Below, one piece after another: positions 1-8,881 of a stretch of DNA of 64,000 nucleotides. The notes beneath the pieces were generated by a model. That model was not told the origin of the DNA and did no database searches. It saw nothing but the letters and a program-made list of their open reading frames with translations. Numbering within the stretch: position 1 is the stretch's first letter; each line of letters opens with the position of its first letter. Source of the DNA: Neorhizobium vignae (GTDB taxonomy: Bacteria > Pseudomonadota > Alphaproteobacteria > Rhizobiales > Rhizobiaceae); contig NZ_JNNU01000002.1 of the NCBI RefSeq assembly GCF_000732195.1, forward strand, positions 310,001-374,000. The letters run 5' to 3'. The position numbers and the translations under genes are program-made.

Positions 1-194
1 TCGCGGGTATCTTCAGCGAGCGGAATGGCAATGTCCGTGTGGATCGGGTTGGAAAGAACCAGAATGCGCCTTTGCGCCACCGGTTCCGCCGCCCGGCTCG
101 GCGCAAACAGCGGCCGCGGGATGAAGGTCCCGACGGCCCCCGCGACAACCACGAACAGAACCGCGGCAAGGAGCCAGCGCAAGAACGTCTTCAT
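1..194 (-). CDS. DUF2459 (TIGR02117-type) urease-region protein, N-terminal part
   Basis: Partial gene cut by the left edge of the window; 64 residues are visible. It begins with ATG at 194, then an N-terminal hydrophobic segment (about residues 5-22, WLLAAVLFVVVAG) and, near residue 45, the motif ILVLSNPIHTDIAIPL. That motif is typical of the small conserved family found beside alphaproteobacterial urease genes. The function is unknown; the N-terminus looks like a signal anchor. It lies 25 bp downstream of ureC on the same strand, so it is probably co-transcribed. The accessory genes ureE, ureF and ureG are expected further left, outside the window. The family call is from memory of the motif and context. 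Confidence 0.72.
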   Translation of the reverse strand, partial: MKTFLRWLLAAVLFVVVAGAVGTFIPRPLFAPSRAAEPVAQRRILVLSNPIHTDIAIPLAEDTR

Positions 195-219
195 CAATGG
201 GCTCCGAGGTGCCAGCGCC

Positions 220-1929
220 TCAGAACAGGAAATAACGTTGCGCCATCGGCAGCACGGTCGCAGGTTCGCAGGTGAGCAACTCGCCGTCGGCCCGCACTTC
301 GTAGGTCTCCGGGTTGACCTCCACATGCGGCGTCAGCGAATTGTGGATCATCGAGGCCTTGGAAATGCCGCCTCGGGTGTTTTTGACCGCCACCAGCTTC
401 TTCGCGACGCCGAGACGCTGGGCAAGACCGCCATCGAGCGAAGCCTGGCTGACGAAAGTGACTGACGAATTGGTGCGCAGCTTGCCGTAGGCGGCGAACA
501 TCGGACGGTAGTGCATCGGCTGCGGGGTGGGGATCGAGGCGTTCGGATCGCCCATCGGCGCCGCCGCGATCGAACCGCCGAGCAGCACCATTTCCGGCTT
601 TACGCCAAAGAAGGCCGGGTTCCAGAGCACGAGATCCGCCCGTTTGCCGACCTCGACCGAACCGATCTCATGGGAAACCCCATGGGCGATGGCCGGGTTT
701 ATCGTATATTTGGCGATGTAGCGCTTGACGCGGAAATTGTCGTTATTGCCGGTTTCTTCCTTCAAGCTGCCGCGCTGGCGCTTCATCTTGTCGGCGGTCT
801 GCCAGGTGCGGATCGCGACTTCCCCGACGCGGCCCATGGCCTGGCTGTCGGACGAGATGATCGAGAAGGCGCCAAGATCGTGGAGGATGTCTTCGGCAGC
901 AATCGTTTCCTTGCGGATGCGGCTTTCGGCAAAGGCGATGTCTTCCGGGATCGACGGCGACAGGTGATGGCAAACCATCAGCATGTCGAGATGTTCGGCG
1001 AGCGTGTTGACCGTATAGGGCCGGGTCGGGTTGGTGGAAGACGGGATGACGTTCGGATTGCCGCAGACCTTGATGATGTCGGGCGCGTGACCACCGCCCG
1101 CCCCTTCCGTATGGAAGGCGTGGATAGTGCGACCCCGGATGGCGGCGACGGTATCCTCGACGAAGCCGCTCTCGTTCAGCGTATCCGTGTGGATCATCAC
1201 CTGCACGTCGAAGGCGTCGGCAACCGTCAGGCAATTGTCGATCGCGGCCGGCGTCGTGCCCCAGTCCTCGTGCAGCTTCAGGCTTGAGGCACCGGCGAGG
1301 ATCATCTCCTCGAGTGGAGCCGGCAGCGAGGCATTGCCCTTGCCGGCCAGCGCCAGGTTCATCGGGAAGGCGTCGAAGCTCTCTATCATCCGCTCGATAT
1401 GCCAGGCGCCGGTGCAGGTGGTGGCAAGCGTTCCATGCGCCGGGCCGGAGCCACCGCCGAGCATGGTCGTGACACCGCTCATCAGCGCCTCCTCGATCTG
1501 CTGCGGGCAGATGAAGTGGATATGCGCATCCATGCCGCCGGCCGTCAGGATCTTGCCCTCGCCGGCAATCGCCTCGGTAGACGGGCCGACGATGATCGTC
1601 ACGCCCGGCTGGGTATCCGGATTGCCGGCCTTGCCGATCGCGTGGATACGGCCGTTCTTCAAACCGACGTCAGCCTTGTAGATGCCGGAATGATCGACGA
1701 TCAGCGCATTGGTGATGACGGTGTCGACGGCGCCTTCCGCCCGCGTCGCCTGGCTCTGGCCCATGCCGTCGCGAATGACCTTGCCGCCGCCGAACTTCAC
1801 CTCTTCGCCATAGATGGTGAAATCCTTCTCCACCTCGATGAAGAGCTCGGTATCGGCAAGCCGCACCCGATCGCCCGTGGTCGGACCGAACATGCTGGCA
1901 TAGGAGGCGCGGGACATCTTGTGGGGCAT
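220..1929 (-). CDS. ureC: urease subunit alpha
   Basis: Catalytic subunit of the cytoplasmic nickel urease, which hydrolyses urea to ammonia and carbamate. It is 569 residues, the usual length for UreC. Visible active-site features: nickel-ligand histidines in [11 protein letters not shown] (H136 and H138), the carbamylated lysine in SLKLHEDWG (K218), [25 protein letters not shown], and the mobile-flap Cys-His in MVCHHLSPS. The start at 1929 has a GGAG just upstream; an internal ATG at 1917 is the alternative and aligns equally well with short UreC N-termini. In this genome ureC is separated from ureB by two extra genes, an unusual arrangement. No truncation or missing catalytic residue is seen. 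Confidence 0.98.
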   Translation of the reverse strand: MPHKMSRASYASMFGPTTGDRVRLADTELFIEVEKDFTIYGEEVKFGGGKVIRDGMGQSQATRAEGAVDTVITNALIVDHSGIYKADVGLKNGRIHAIGKAGNPDTQPGVTIIVGPSTEAIAGEGKILTAGGMDAHIHFICPQQIEEALMSGVTTMLGGGSGPAHGTLATTCTGAWHIERMIESFDAFPMNLALAGKGNASLPAPLEEMILAGASSLKLHEDWGTTPAAIDNCLTVADAFDVQVMIHTDTLNESGFVEDTVAAIRGRTIHAFHTEGAGGGHAPDIIKVCGNPNVIPSSTNPTRPYTVNTLAEHLDMLMVCHHLSPSIPEDIAFAESRIRKETIAAEDILHDLGAFSIISSDSQAMGRVGEVAIRTWQTADKMKRQRGSLKEETGNNDNFRVKRYIAKYTINPAIAHGVSHEIGSVEVGKRADLVLWNPAFFGVKPEMVLLGGSIAAAPMGDPNASIPTPQPMHYRPMFAAYGKLRTNSSVTFVSQASLDGGLAQRLGVAKKLVAVKNTRGGISKASMIHNSLTPHVEVNPETYEVRADGELLTCEPATVLPMAQRYFLF

Positions 1930-1942
1930 GGGATGGACTCCA

Positions 1943-2740
1943 TTACGACAACGGTTGCGGTGTTTTATGCAAATTGGTCGCGTCAGCCGGGGGCGGGGGC
2001 AATTCTACGACTCTCTCGGGCAGCGCCCTTATGAGCGCGCGCGTCATGCTTGCCAAATCGTTGGCAATATACAGGCGCTCGCCGGCATTCACGAGGAATT
2101 CATCGGGCAACGAACGGAACAGCCGCAACTGGACGGTCACACTTCTGTCGGCACTGTCGTGGACGTGTTCGTATTTATAGGTGTAGCCGGCTGTTTCTGC
2201 CGCTTTGACGACATATTCCAGGCGCTTACGGATCTCCTCGTCATCCATTGAACCGATGGCGAGAAAATAGGAAACCACCATTCTCTTGACATTCACCTGA
2301 ACATACAGACGCTGGTCGAGGCCGTAGGCGAGGACTCGGTATTGGCAATAGTGGTTGCCGTCATCGTATTTGATGAGAATCCTTGTCCTCGATGACACAG
2401 GTTTCGCGGAGTAGGAAGCATCAAGCTCCCGAAAATCGTCCTCGTCGCAATCAACGATACGCAACGCCTCGGGAATTTCCTTCATCAGATAGGTTGCCGT
2501 GCGCTCCTTGAGAAACGCCACGCCGACACTGAATTTCGTATAGAAGATCAGTGCGATGACACTGAGACCCGCCGCACATGTCTGGGCAAGTGTCAAAGCG
2601 GTCGTCACGAGACTCGCATCGACGCCGGTCAACAGCGAGAACAAGACAACCGATATCGAGAGCAGGAAGATGAAGAAGGCAAGAACCGTTATGATAACCT
2701 TCGCGCGACGGGGAATATAGACTATGTGTTCGCTATTCAT
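1943..2740 (-). CDS. two-TM membrane protein of unknown function within the urease operon
   Basis: 265 residues; I do not recognise the family. Two adjacent transmembrane helices are visible at about residues 15-37 ([18 protein letters not shown]) and 44-68. They are followed by a soluble domain of about 195 residues, probably cytoplasmic, with a mixed alpha/beta pattern and a proline-rich tail ([11 protein letters not shown]). It starts at ATG 2740 and ends 13 bp before ureC. Codon and base use look less GC-rich than in ureC. Position suggests co-transcription with urease, but this gene is not part of any standard urease operon I know. It may be a recent insertion rather than a urease accessory factor. 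Function unknown. Confidence 0.85.
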   Translation of the reverse strand: MNSEHIVYIPRRAKVIITVLAFFIFLLSISVVLFSLLTGVDASLVTTALTLAQTCAAGLSVIALIFYTKFSVGVAFLKERTATYLMKEIPEALRIVDCDEDDFRELDASYSAKPVSSRTRILIKYDDGNHYCQYRVLAYGLDQRLYVQVNVKRMVVSYFLAIGSMDDEEIRKRLEYVVKAAETAGYTYKYEHVHDSADRSVTVQLRLFRSLPDEFLVNAGERLYIANDLASMTRALIRALPERVVELPPPPADATNLHKTPQPLS

Positions 2741-2767
2741 CGGACGCTTCGCTCAGCATGTTCCGCA

Positions 2768-3181
2768 TCAATTCCCCATCGCCTCGGTCAGCTCTTTCAA
2801 TTCGGCGGTGCGCTTGCGGGTCAGGTCCGCCTGGCATCCTGAAATCAGCATCGGTTCCATCGAGCCGCCATGGGCCTGGAAGCCGAAGGAGATGCACTGA
2901 GCATCGCGATAGGCGACCCAGGCGCGCTGGGCTTTCACGAGCGCATCCTCGGCCCCCTTGAGATCGGCCGAACTATCCGTGTCCCAGTTTTTCATCGCCT
3001 TGCGGGTTGTCTGGTATTGGGCGTTCAACGCCTTGTCGGCTGCATCAAAATCCCGCTGCGAGCAGATGTTCATCTCCATCTGTGTCTTAGGGTTCTTGCA
3101 ATTGGCCTTCGGCTCCTGGGCAAATGCCGGCAGGGCGCAGAACCCCAGGCAGACGGCAGCAGCCATGAAAACGGATTTCAC
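2768..3181 (-). CDS. LprI-type (DUF1311) secreted lysozyme-inhibitor-like protein
   Basis: 137 residues with a signal peptide ([15 protein letters not shown]...ALPAFA-Q). The mature part has four cysteines in the DUF1311/LprI arrangement: C28 and C40 ([14 protein letters not shown]), then DAQCISFGF and ISGCQADL. The family motif of paired helices, ending in WVAYRDAQC, is clear. Members such as mycobacterial LprI inhibit lysozyme; many others are uncharacterised periplasmic proteins. The GTG start overlaps the ureB stop by one or two bases (GTGA), which suggests translational coupling to ureB; an ATG at 3166 is possible but would shorten the signal peptide. Its place between ureB and ureC is seen in some rhizobial urease clusters (from memory). 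A direct role in urease is unproven. Confidence 0.85.
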   Translation of the reverse strand: MKSVFMAAAVCLGFCALPAFAQEPKANCKNPKTQMEMNICSQRDFDAADKALNAQYQTTRKAMKNWDTDSSADLKGAEDALVKAQRAWVAYRDAQCISFGFQAHGGSMEPMLISGCQADLTRKRTAELKELTEAMGN

Positions 3182-3483
3182 AGCGCACCCATGATCTTCT
3201 GCTGGAAACCGTAGACTTCGCGCTTGCCCGAGAGGGGGATCAGCGTCACCGAGCGGGTCTGGCCGGGTTCGAAACGCACCGCGGTTCCGGCCGGGATATC
3301 GAGCCGCATGCCGCGCGCCTTGTCGCGGTCGAAGGAAAGCCCGTTATTGGTCTCGAAGAAATGGTAATGGCTGCCCACCTGTACCGGCCGGTCGCCGGTA
3401 TTAGAGACCTCGATAGACACGGTCGGAGCACCAGAATTGAGCTCGATTTCGCCTTCTGCGGCAATCACTTCACCGGGAATCAT
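3178..3483 (-). CDS. ureB: urease subunit beta
   Basis: 101 residues, normal for UreB. It starts [16 protein letters not shown] and contains the conserved [19 protein letters not shown] block, followed by [15 protein letters not shown] and YGFQQKIMG. UreB is a structural subunit of the (UreABC)3 urease trimer. The start at 3483 is chosen because the family begins at MIPGE; a longer reading frame runs upstream but overlaps the DUF1272 gene out of frame. Gap to that gene is 11 bp, and the stop overlaps the following LprI-like start. Part of the minus-strand ureDAB operon. Confidence 0.97.
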   Translation of the reverse strand: MIPGEVIAAEGEIELNSGAPTVSIEVSNTGDRPVQVGSHYHFFETNNGLSFDRDKARGMRLDIPAGTAVRFEPGQTRSVTLIPLSGKREVYGFQQKIMGAL

Positions 3484-3494
3484 GAATCTCTCCT

Positions 3495-3746
3495 TCAAGC
3501 CGCCTTGGGCGCGCAGCCCTCGGCCTTGAGAACACGTTTGGTGGATGCCGGATTGCTTAGCAGTGCGGCCGCCGGACGCACCGGCCGGCGCACCAGCTCG
3601 CCTGAACAATTCGGGCAGGTGCCTTCCAGCACGTCGGTCGCACAATCGGCGCAGAACGTGCACTCGAAGGTGCAGATCATTGCTTCGCGGCTGTCCGGTG
3701 CAAGGTCCTTGTCGCAGCATTCGCAGTTCGGGCGCAGTGCCAGCAT
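3495..3746 (-). CDS. DUF1272 cysteine-rich zinc-ribbon protein
   Basis: 83 residues, Cys-rich: CECCDK at the N-terminus, then [11 protein letters not shown] and a terminal [12 protein letters not shown]. These eight or so cysteines form a treble-clef/zinc-ribbon-like pattern recognised as DUF1272. Function is unknown; metal binding is inferred from the CxxC pairs. It is packed with 11 bp on either side between ureA and ureB, so it is certainly in the operon. DUF1272 proteins recur at this position in rhizobial urease operons (recall, not checked). That invites the idea of a metal or nickel accessory role, but a generic zinc protein is equally possible. The alanine-rich C-terminal 20 residues look disordered. 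Confidence 0.85.
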   Translation of the reverse strand: MLALRPNCECCDKDLAPDSREAMICTFECTFCADCATDVLEGTCPNCSGELVRRPVRPAAALLSNPASTKRVLKAEGCAPKAA

Positions 3747-3757
3747 GGGCCGCCTCC

Positions 3758-4060
3758 TCAGCGGATCGGTTCGTGCACGGTGACGAGCTTGGTCCCGTCC
3801 GGGAAGGTCGCCTCCACCTGCACGTCGTGGATCATCTCGGCGATGCCTTCCATCACCTGATCGCGGGTGACGACATGCGCGCCGGCTTCCATCAGGTCGG
3901 CGACCGAGCGGCCGTCGCGCGCGCCTTCCACCACGTAGTCGGTGATGAGCGCGATCGCTTCCGGATAGTTGAGCTTGACCCCGCGTTCCAGCCGGCGGCG
4001 GGCGACGATCGCCGCCATGGAAATCAGCAGTTTGTCTTTTTCTCTGGGCGTCAGGTTCAT
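3758..4060 (-). CDS. ureA: urease subunit gamma
   Basis: 100 residues, exactly the expected length. It begins [17 protein letters not shown], continues with [20 protein letters not shown] and ends [15 protein letters not shown], all hallmark UreA blocks. It is the small structural subunit of the cytoplasmic urease. It lies 18 bp after ureD and 11 bp before the DUF1272 gene in one operon. Confidence 0.98.
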   Translation of the reverse strand: MNLTPREKDKLLISMAAIVARRRLERGVKLNYPEAIALITDYVVEGARDGRSVADLMEAGAHVVTRDQVMEGIAEMIHDVQVEATFPDGTKLVTVHEPIR

Positions 4061-4078
4061 GGGGTTCCCGCAGTAAGA

Positions 4079-4924
4079 TCAGATGTTCCAGACTTTCGGC
4101 ACTGGCGCGCCGTTACGCAATACGGAAATTGCCGGTGTCAGGATTTTTCTCAGATCAAAGCCGGTCGGCGCCACCAGCCGGGCGATCAGCTTGCCGTTCC
4201 AGTGGCTGGCCCCGCCAGTCCACAGGCTGGCTCCGCCGGGTGTGTCGTCGAGAATCTGGCGGAGTTTCGGGAAGAGCATTTCGGCGAGCGGGCCGGTATA
4301 GAACAGCGTCGCGAAGGCAACCTGGCCGGAAAGCACGGCGGCGGCCTGGGAAAGTTGCTCGATCTCCCCCTCGAATTTCATCTCTTCCGCATGGATCAAC
4401 TGGCCGGAGCGGCGCACCCGCCAGCGGTCGCGGAAGAAACCGTTCTCGACGGCCTCGCCCATCGCCTTGCGGCCGAGCAGGACCGCCTCGACGGCCAGGA
4501 ATTCCGACGTTTCGGAGAGATCGACGTCAAGCCGGCGTGTCAGCGAGGACTGGTCGAAAAGGATGGTTTCCTGAGGAAGCCAGTGGACCGAGGCGTCTTC
4601 GCCGACGGTGACGTGGGTGGAGACGGAGGCCGTGCCGGACGAGGCCTTGTAGATCTTTTCGTTCGCCTGGGTGGTGACCGACAGCCTTGTGGAGGCGGCA
4701 GCGGCGACGGACCATTCGATCACGTCGCCGCCCGTCAGCCCCCCCGACGTATTGATTAAAATCGCCTCCATTTCAGGCGAAAATGTTTCCGGAAGGCGAA
4801 TTTTTGCGCAGCCTTCCTGATAGAATTCGGCGAGCCGTGTCCGCCCGCCGAAAGCCTTGGTTACAAGGCGTCCTGCACCCCTTGCCCGCTGCGGCGCATA
4901 TCGATCGGCTGGTTGCTGTTGCAC
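4079..4924 (-). CDS. ureD: urease accessory protein UreD
   Basis: 281 residues with the chosen start. UreD (UreH) is the scaffold that docks UreF and UreG on apo-urease for nickel insertion. Conserved blocks visible: FYQEGCAKIRLP, INTSGGLTGGD, TQANEKIYKASSG, WLPQETILFDQ, AVLLGRKAMGE and the C-terminal LRNGAPVPKVWNI. No ATG lies near the conserved N-terminus. A GTG at 4924 has AGGGGA about four bases upstream and gives the family's usual length. That start places the first 64 bases inside the 3' end of the upstream esterase gene, so the two are probably co-transcribed. The open frame continues upstream to 5059, but that part reads as a shadow of the esterase. Confidence 0.95.
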   Translation of the reverse strand: MQQQPADRYAPQRARGAGRLVTKAFGGRTRLAEFYQEGCAKIRLPETFSPEMEAILINTSGGLTGGDVIEWSVAAAASTRLSVTTQANEKIYKASSGTASVSTHVTVGEDASVHWLPQETILFDQSSLTRRLDVDLSETSEFLAVEAVLLGRKAMGEAVENGFFRDRWRVRRSGQLIHAEEMKFEGEIEQLSQAAAVLSGQVAFATLFYTGPLAEMLFPKLRQILDDTPGGASLWTGGASHWNGKLIARLVAPTGFDLRKILTPAISVLRNGAPVPKVWNI

Positions 4925-6090
4925 GTCGTCCCCTGAAGATCGGCTTCGGTTCCGCAGCCCGAAGCAACGCCCGTGCCAGACTTGGCCGCAGAACCGTTCC
5001 TGGCGGATGCTGCGGTAGCGATGACGTCGGTGCTGTCGGCCTTGCCGAAGAAATCCCACATCCGCGAGGCCGGATCAATATTGGCGTCGAATGCCGGCTT
5101 GGCGACGGTGACCGCGGCCACCTTGGTCACGCTCGCGGCACCGTCCTTGGCAGCGGCGATCACCGCTTCCGTGGCGGCAACCGGCTTCGGCCAGTCATGC
5201 GTGCCGTCGGCGAAGACGTAGGATGCGACGCGTGCACCGTTCTTGCAGGTACTGTAGAGACTGAAGGTCACGCCGTCGACCGTCTTGGTGTCGCCATTGC
5301 CCTTGCAGCCGTCGAGTTCGGTCCAACGCTGGACTGCTGTCTTGAAGCCGTACTGCCAATAGGCGCTGCCGCCGCCCGCGTAAGGGTTGGCTGCATCCTT
5401 GACGCCGGCAAAAGCCATGATCGAGATGGGCCGGCCCGGATTGCAGCCCTGTGTATCCGGACCCCATTTGCCGTCGGTCTCGACCGGGCGTCCGGCGCGC
5501 AGCGAATGCACGAAGCCGGCGGCGGCGAAATCGTCATGACCGGAGCAGAGATAGGCCGACAACATGCGGCCGCCACCGGAATAACCCGAGGCATAGATGC
5601 GGGCCGGATCGATGCAGAATTGCTGCTTTGCGGTGTTCAGGGCCTGTTTGATATAGGCAATCTCGTCGAGACCGCCCTGCTGTGCGGTGACGAAAGGTAC
5701 GTTCCAGGCATAGGTGCCGGCGGAGCTTCCAGACAGGCTGCCCTGCAGGGCCAGAACGATGAAGCCGTGTTTCTCCGCGACCTTGTCCCAGGAGCTTCTG
5801 TTCAGCTGCCCTTCAGGGTTGCTGTGGCTACCATGGAGATCGAAAACCAGCGGAACCTTGTCCTTGCCGGTATAGGATGAGGGAATGAAATAGATGGCCG
5901 ACCGGGCAATACCGTCGGTCTCGATAGTGATCCTGTGGCGACCGGCTTCCATTGGCTGGCCGCAGCCTGCGGCAAGGGCGCTGCCGGTCATTGACCCCAG
6001 AAAGGTCGTGGCGCCCAAAAAAACCGCTCCTACAGCAACCATGCGTGTAAGAGCGGAACGAGAGAAACCGGCAACGCGTACAAAGACCAT
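4861..6090 (-). CDS. secreted polyhydroxybutyrate depolymerase/feruloyl-esterase-like hydrolase
   Basis: 409 residues with a signal peptide; the mature start is near GSALAAGCGQP. An internal start at M17 gives a more standard leader. An alpha/beta-hydrolase of the LpqC/esterase-PHB family: oxyanion block VFDLHGSHSN, nucleophile elbow GYSGGG, and a catalytic His in ADGTHDWPKP. It probably hydrolyses short polyester or feruloyl-type ester substrates outside the cytoplasm; the substrate cannot be told from sequence. The C-terminal 75 residues are low complexity, ending in a Cys-containing tail (CGTEADLQGTTC). Its last 64 bp overlap the ureD start, and it is the first gene of this minus-strand run. 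A functional link to urease is not evident. Confidence 0.85.
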   Translation of the reverse strand: MVFVRVAGFSRSALTRMVAVGAVFLGATTFLGSMTGSALAAGCGQPMEAGRHRITIETDGIARSAIYFIPSSYTGKDKVPLVFDLHGSHSNPEGQLNRSSWDKVAEKHGFIVLALQGSLSGSSAGTYAWNVPFVTAQQGGLDEIAYIKQALNTAKQQFCIDPARIYASGYSGGGRMLSAYLCSGHDDFAAAGFVHSLRAGRPVETDGKWGPDTQGCNPGRPISIMAFAGVKDAANPYAGGGSAYWQYGFKTAVQRWTELDGCKGNGDTKTVDGVTFSLYSTCKNGARVASYVFADGTHDWPKPVAATEAVIAAAKDGAASVTKVAAVTVAKPAFDANIDPASRMWDFFGKADSTDVIATAASARNGSAAKSGTGVASGCGTEADLQGTTCNSNQPIDMRRSGQGVQDAL

Positions 6091-6236
6091 CAGCGCCTCA
6101 TCATGGGGTGCGGGGGGTTGTCAACAAAGATGCGGAATGCCCTGAAAACGCAGCGTTGTTAACATATATTAGCTGGCTTTGAAACGCACGAAGTGCTGCA
6201 ACGCGATACAAACATTCACCAGTAAAAATACTAGTC

Positions 6237-6932
6237 TCAGACGGTCAGATGCCGCCTTGCTTCTGCCGTATCCAGAGTCTCGGCCGCGCCTTCGTGCACA
6301 ATCTCGCCACGATCCATGATGTAGACTTGGTCGGCCAGCTCCCGACAGAAGTCCAGATACTGCTCCACCAGGAGAATGGCCATGCCGGTGGAATCGCGCA
6401 GGTAGCGGATCGCCCGGCCGATATCCTTGATAATAGACGGCTGGATGCCCTCAGTCGGCTCGTCGAGCACGAGGATCTTCGGACGGGTGACCATGGCACG
6501 GCCGATCGCGAGCTGCTGCTGCTGGCCGCCGGAGAGGTCCCCGCCTCGCCGGCCGAGCATCGATTTCAGCACCGGAAACAGCGAGAAGATCTCGTCGGGA
6601 ATGAACTTGTCCTTGCGGGCGAGCGGCGCATATCCGCTTTCGAGGTTTTCCTGGACGGTGAGCAGCGGGAAGATCTCCCGGCCCTGCGGCACGTAGCCGA
6701 TGCCATGCTTGGCGCGGTTATAGGGTGCAAGACCGTTCAGCACCTCCCCCTGGAAGCTGATCGTGCCGGCGCTGACCGGATGCTGGCCGGTGACGGCGCG
6801 GAGAAGAGAACTCTTCCCCACGCCGTTCCGCCCCAGCACGCAAGTGATCTTGCCCATATCCGCATGAATCGAGACACCCCGCAGCGCCTGCGCCGCGCCG
6901 TAGTGAAGATTGACGTTGTTGACTGTCAGCAT
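6237..6932 (-). CDS. urtE: urea ABC transporter ATP-binding protein UrtE
   Basis: 231 residues, a LivF-type ATPase. Walker A GRNGVGKSS (about 36-44), signature LSGGQQQQLAIGRA, Walker B ILVLDEPTEGIQPS. The EGIQPS following Walker B is typical of UrtE as opposed to LivF (GLAP). It powers high-affinity urea uptake at the inner membrane together with UrtD. It is the last gene of urtABCDE and starts one base after the urtD stop. No obvious terminator is seen in the 146 bp before the esterase gene. Confidence 0.96.
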   Translation of the reverse strand: MLTVNNVNLHYGAAQALRGVSIHADMGKITCVLGRNGVGKSSLLRAVTGQHPVSAGTISFQGEVLNGLAPYNRAKHGIGYVPQGREIFPLLTVQENLESGYAPLARKDKFIPDEIFSLFPVLKSMLGRRGGDLSGGQQQQLAIGRAMVTRPKILVLDEPTEGIQPSIIKDIGRAIRYLRDSTGMAILLVEQYLDFCRELADQVYIMDRGEIVHEGAAETLDTAEARRHLTV

Positions 6933-6933
6933 G

Positions 6934-7695
6934 TTAGCGCCCCAGGTAATTCTCGATCACCTTCGGATCGTTCGAAACAAAATCGATCGAGCCTTCGGCG
7001 AGCACCGAACCTTCGGCAAGGCAGGTCACCTTGACGCCGAGTTCGCGGATGAAGCCCATGTCGTGTTCGACGACGACCACCGAACGAGTCTTGGCGATTT
7101 CCTTGAGCAGCACCGCCGTCTCGGCCGTTTCCGCATCGGTCATGCCGGCGACGGGTTCGTCGACCAGAAGCAGTTTCGGCTCCTGGGCGAGCAGCATGCC
7201 GATCTCCAGCCACTGTTTCTGGCCGTGGCTGAGGTTGGCGGCGTATTCGTCCTTACGGTGGATCATGCGGATCGTCTCGAGGATCTCCTCGATGCGCGCC
7301 TTGTCCTCCGGCGACAGCGTGTAGAACAGCGTGGCGAAAACCCCGCGCGACCGGTTGAGCGCCAGTTCCAGATTGTCCCAGACGGTGTGGCTTTCGAACA
7401 CGGTCGGCTTCTGGAATTTGCGGCCGATACCGAGCTGGGCGATATCCGCCTCGTCTTGTCTCGTCAGGTCGATCGTATCCTCGAACAGCACGGTGCCGGT
7501 ATCGGGCCTCGTCTTGCCGGTGATGATGTCCATCATCGTCGTCTTGCCGGCGCCGTTCGGGCCGATGATCGCCCTCAGTTCCCCGGGCTCGACGACGAAG
7601 GACAGCGAGTTCAGCGCCTTGAATCCGTCGAAGGAGACCGAGACGTTTTCGAGATAGAGCAGGCTTTTCTGTCGTGTTTCGGAAATCGTGTTCAT
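6934..7695 (-). CDS. urtD: urea ABC transporter ATP-binding protein UrtD
   Basis: 253 residues, a LivG-type ATPase. Walker [13 protein letters not shown], a Q-loop region with FQKPTVFE, signature LSHGQKQWLEIG, and Walker B LLLVDEPVAGMTDAE. The motif KQWLEIGM and the MTDAE after Walker B fit UrtD. It pairs with UrtE in the urea transporter. Seventeen bases separate it from urtC upstream. Confidence 0.96.
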   Translation of the reverse strand: MNTISETRQKSLLYLENVSVSFDGFKALNSLSFVVEPGELRAIIGPNGAGKTTMMDIITGKTRPDTGTVLFEDTIDLTRQDEADIAQLGIGRKFQKPTVFESHTVWDNLELALNRSRGVFATLFYTLSPEDKARIEEILETIRMIHRKDEYAANLSHGQKQWLEIGMLLAQEPKLLLVDEPVAGMTDAETAETAVLLKEIAKTRSVVVVEHDMGFIRELGVKVTCLAEGSVLAEGSIDFVSNDPKVIENYLGR

Positions 7696-7711
7696 GGTGT
7701 CCTGTCCCCGC

Positions 7712-8881
7712 CTATTCCGCCGCCTGAGCCTGGGCGACCGTCTCAGTACCGCCCCTGCCCTTTTCGGCCTCCGCCGCAGCCTTCAGCGCCTTGCGGGCCT
7801 TGAAGCCGTGCTGGATCGTTCCGACGATGCCCTTCGGCAGGAAGAGCGTGACCGCGATGAACAGGCCGCCGAGCGCAAACAGCCAGATCTCGGGGAACGC
7901 ACCGGTGAAGAAGCTCTTGCCGCCATTGACGAGGATCGCGCCGATGATCGGCCCGATCAGCGTGCCGCGCCCGCCGACGGCCGTCCAGACGACCACTTCG
8001 ATCGAGTTCGCCGGCGCGAATTCGCCCGGATTGATGATGCCGACCTGCGGCACGAACAGCGCGCCGGCAATCCCCGCCATCATGGCGGACACGACGAAGG
8101 TGAAGAGCTTGATGTTCTCGACCCGGAAGCCGAGGAAACGCACCCGGCTTTCCGCATCGCGCACGCCGACCAGCACCTTGCCGAACTTCGAGCGGACGAT
8201 GGCGGAGGCGAGGATGAGGCAGAGCGACAGCATCAGTGCCGACATGAAGAACAGGACCGCACGCGTCCCGTCCGCCTGGACGGAAAAACCGAGAATGTCC
8301 TTGAAGTCGGTCAGGCCGTTATTGCCGCCGAAACCCATGTCGTTGCGGAAGAAGGCGAGCAGCAGCGCGTAGGTCATCGCCTGGGTGATGATCGACAAGT
8401 AGACGCCGTTGACGCGGGAGCGGAAGGCGAACCAGCCGAACACGAAGGCGAGCAGGCCGGGCACGACGAGCACCATGACCATGGCGAAGACGAACCAGTC
8501 GAAACCGTACCAGAACCAGGGCAGTTCCTTCCAGTTGAGGAAGACCATGAAGTCCGGCAGGATCGGGTTGCCGTAGACGCCCCGAGAACCGATCTGGCGC
8601 ATCAGATACATGCCCATCGCATAACCGCCGAGCGCGAAGAAGGCGCCGTGGCCGAGCGAGAGGATGCCGCAGTAACCCCAGACGAGATCGAGCGCCAGCG
8701 CGAGCAGCGCATAGCAGAGATACTTGCCGAACAGCGACATCACATAGGTCGGGATATGCAAGGCGCTGTCGGGCGGGGTCAAAAGGTTGAGTGCCGGCAC
8801 CAGGATGCCGATGGCCAGAAGGATGCCGACGGCGGCGACGATACGGCCTTCGAGGGCGCGGAAAACAAAGCCGGAAATCAT
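7712..8881 (-). CDS. urtC: urea ABC transporter permease UrtC
   Basis: 389 residues, a LivM-type permease with about nine to ten hydrophobic helices. It contains the family block DLVWGYCGILSLGHGAFFALGGYAMGMYL and, near the C-terminus, VVWTAVGGRGTLIGPIIGA. A charged tail rich in Lys, Ala and Glu ends the protein. The start ATG overlaps the urtB stop (ATGA), indicating translational coupling. Transports urea across the inner membrane together with UrtB. Confidence 0.95.
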   Translation of the reverse strand: MISGFVFRALEGRIVAAVGILLAIGILVPALNLLTPPDSALHIPTYVMSLFGKYLCYALLALALDLVWGYCGILSLGHGAFFALGGYAMGMYLMRQIGSRGVYGNPILPDFMVFLNWKELPWFWYGFDWFVFAMVMVLVVPGLLAFVFGWFAFRSRVNGVYLSIITQAMTYALLLAFFRNDMGFGGNNGLTDFKDILGFSVQADGTRAVLFFMSALMLSLCLILASAIVRSKFGKVLVGVRDAESRVRFLGFRVENIKLFTFVVSAMMAGIAGALFVPQVGIINPGEFAPANSIEVVVWTAVGGRGTLIGPIIGAILVNGGKSFFTGAFPEIWLFALGGLFIAVTLFLPKGIVGTIQHGFKARKALKAAAEAEKGRGGTETVAQAQAAE

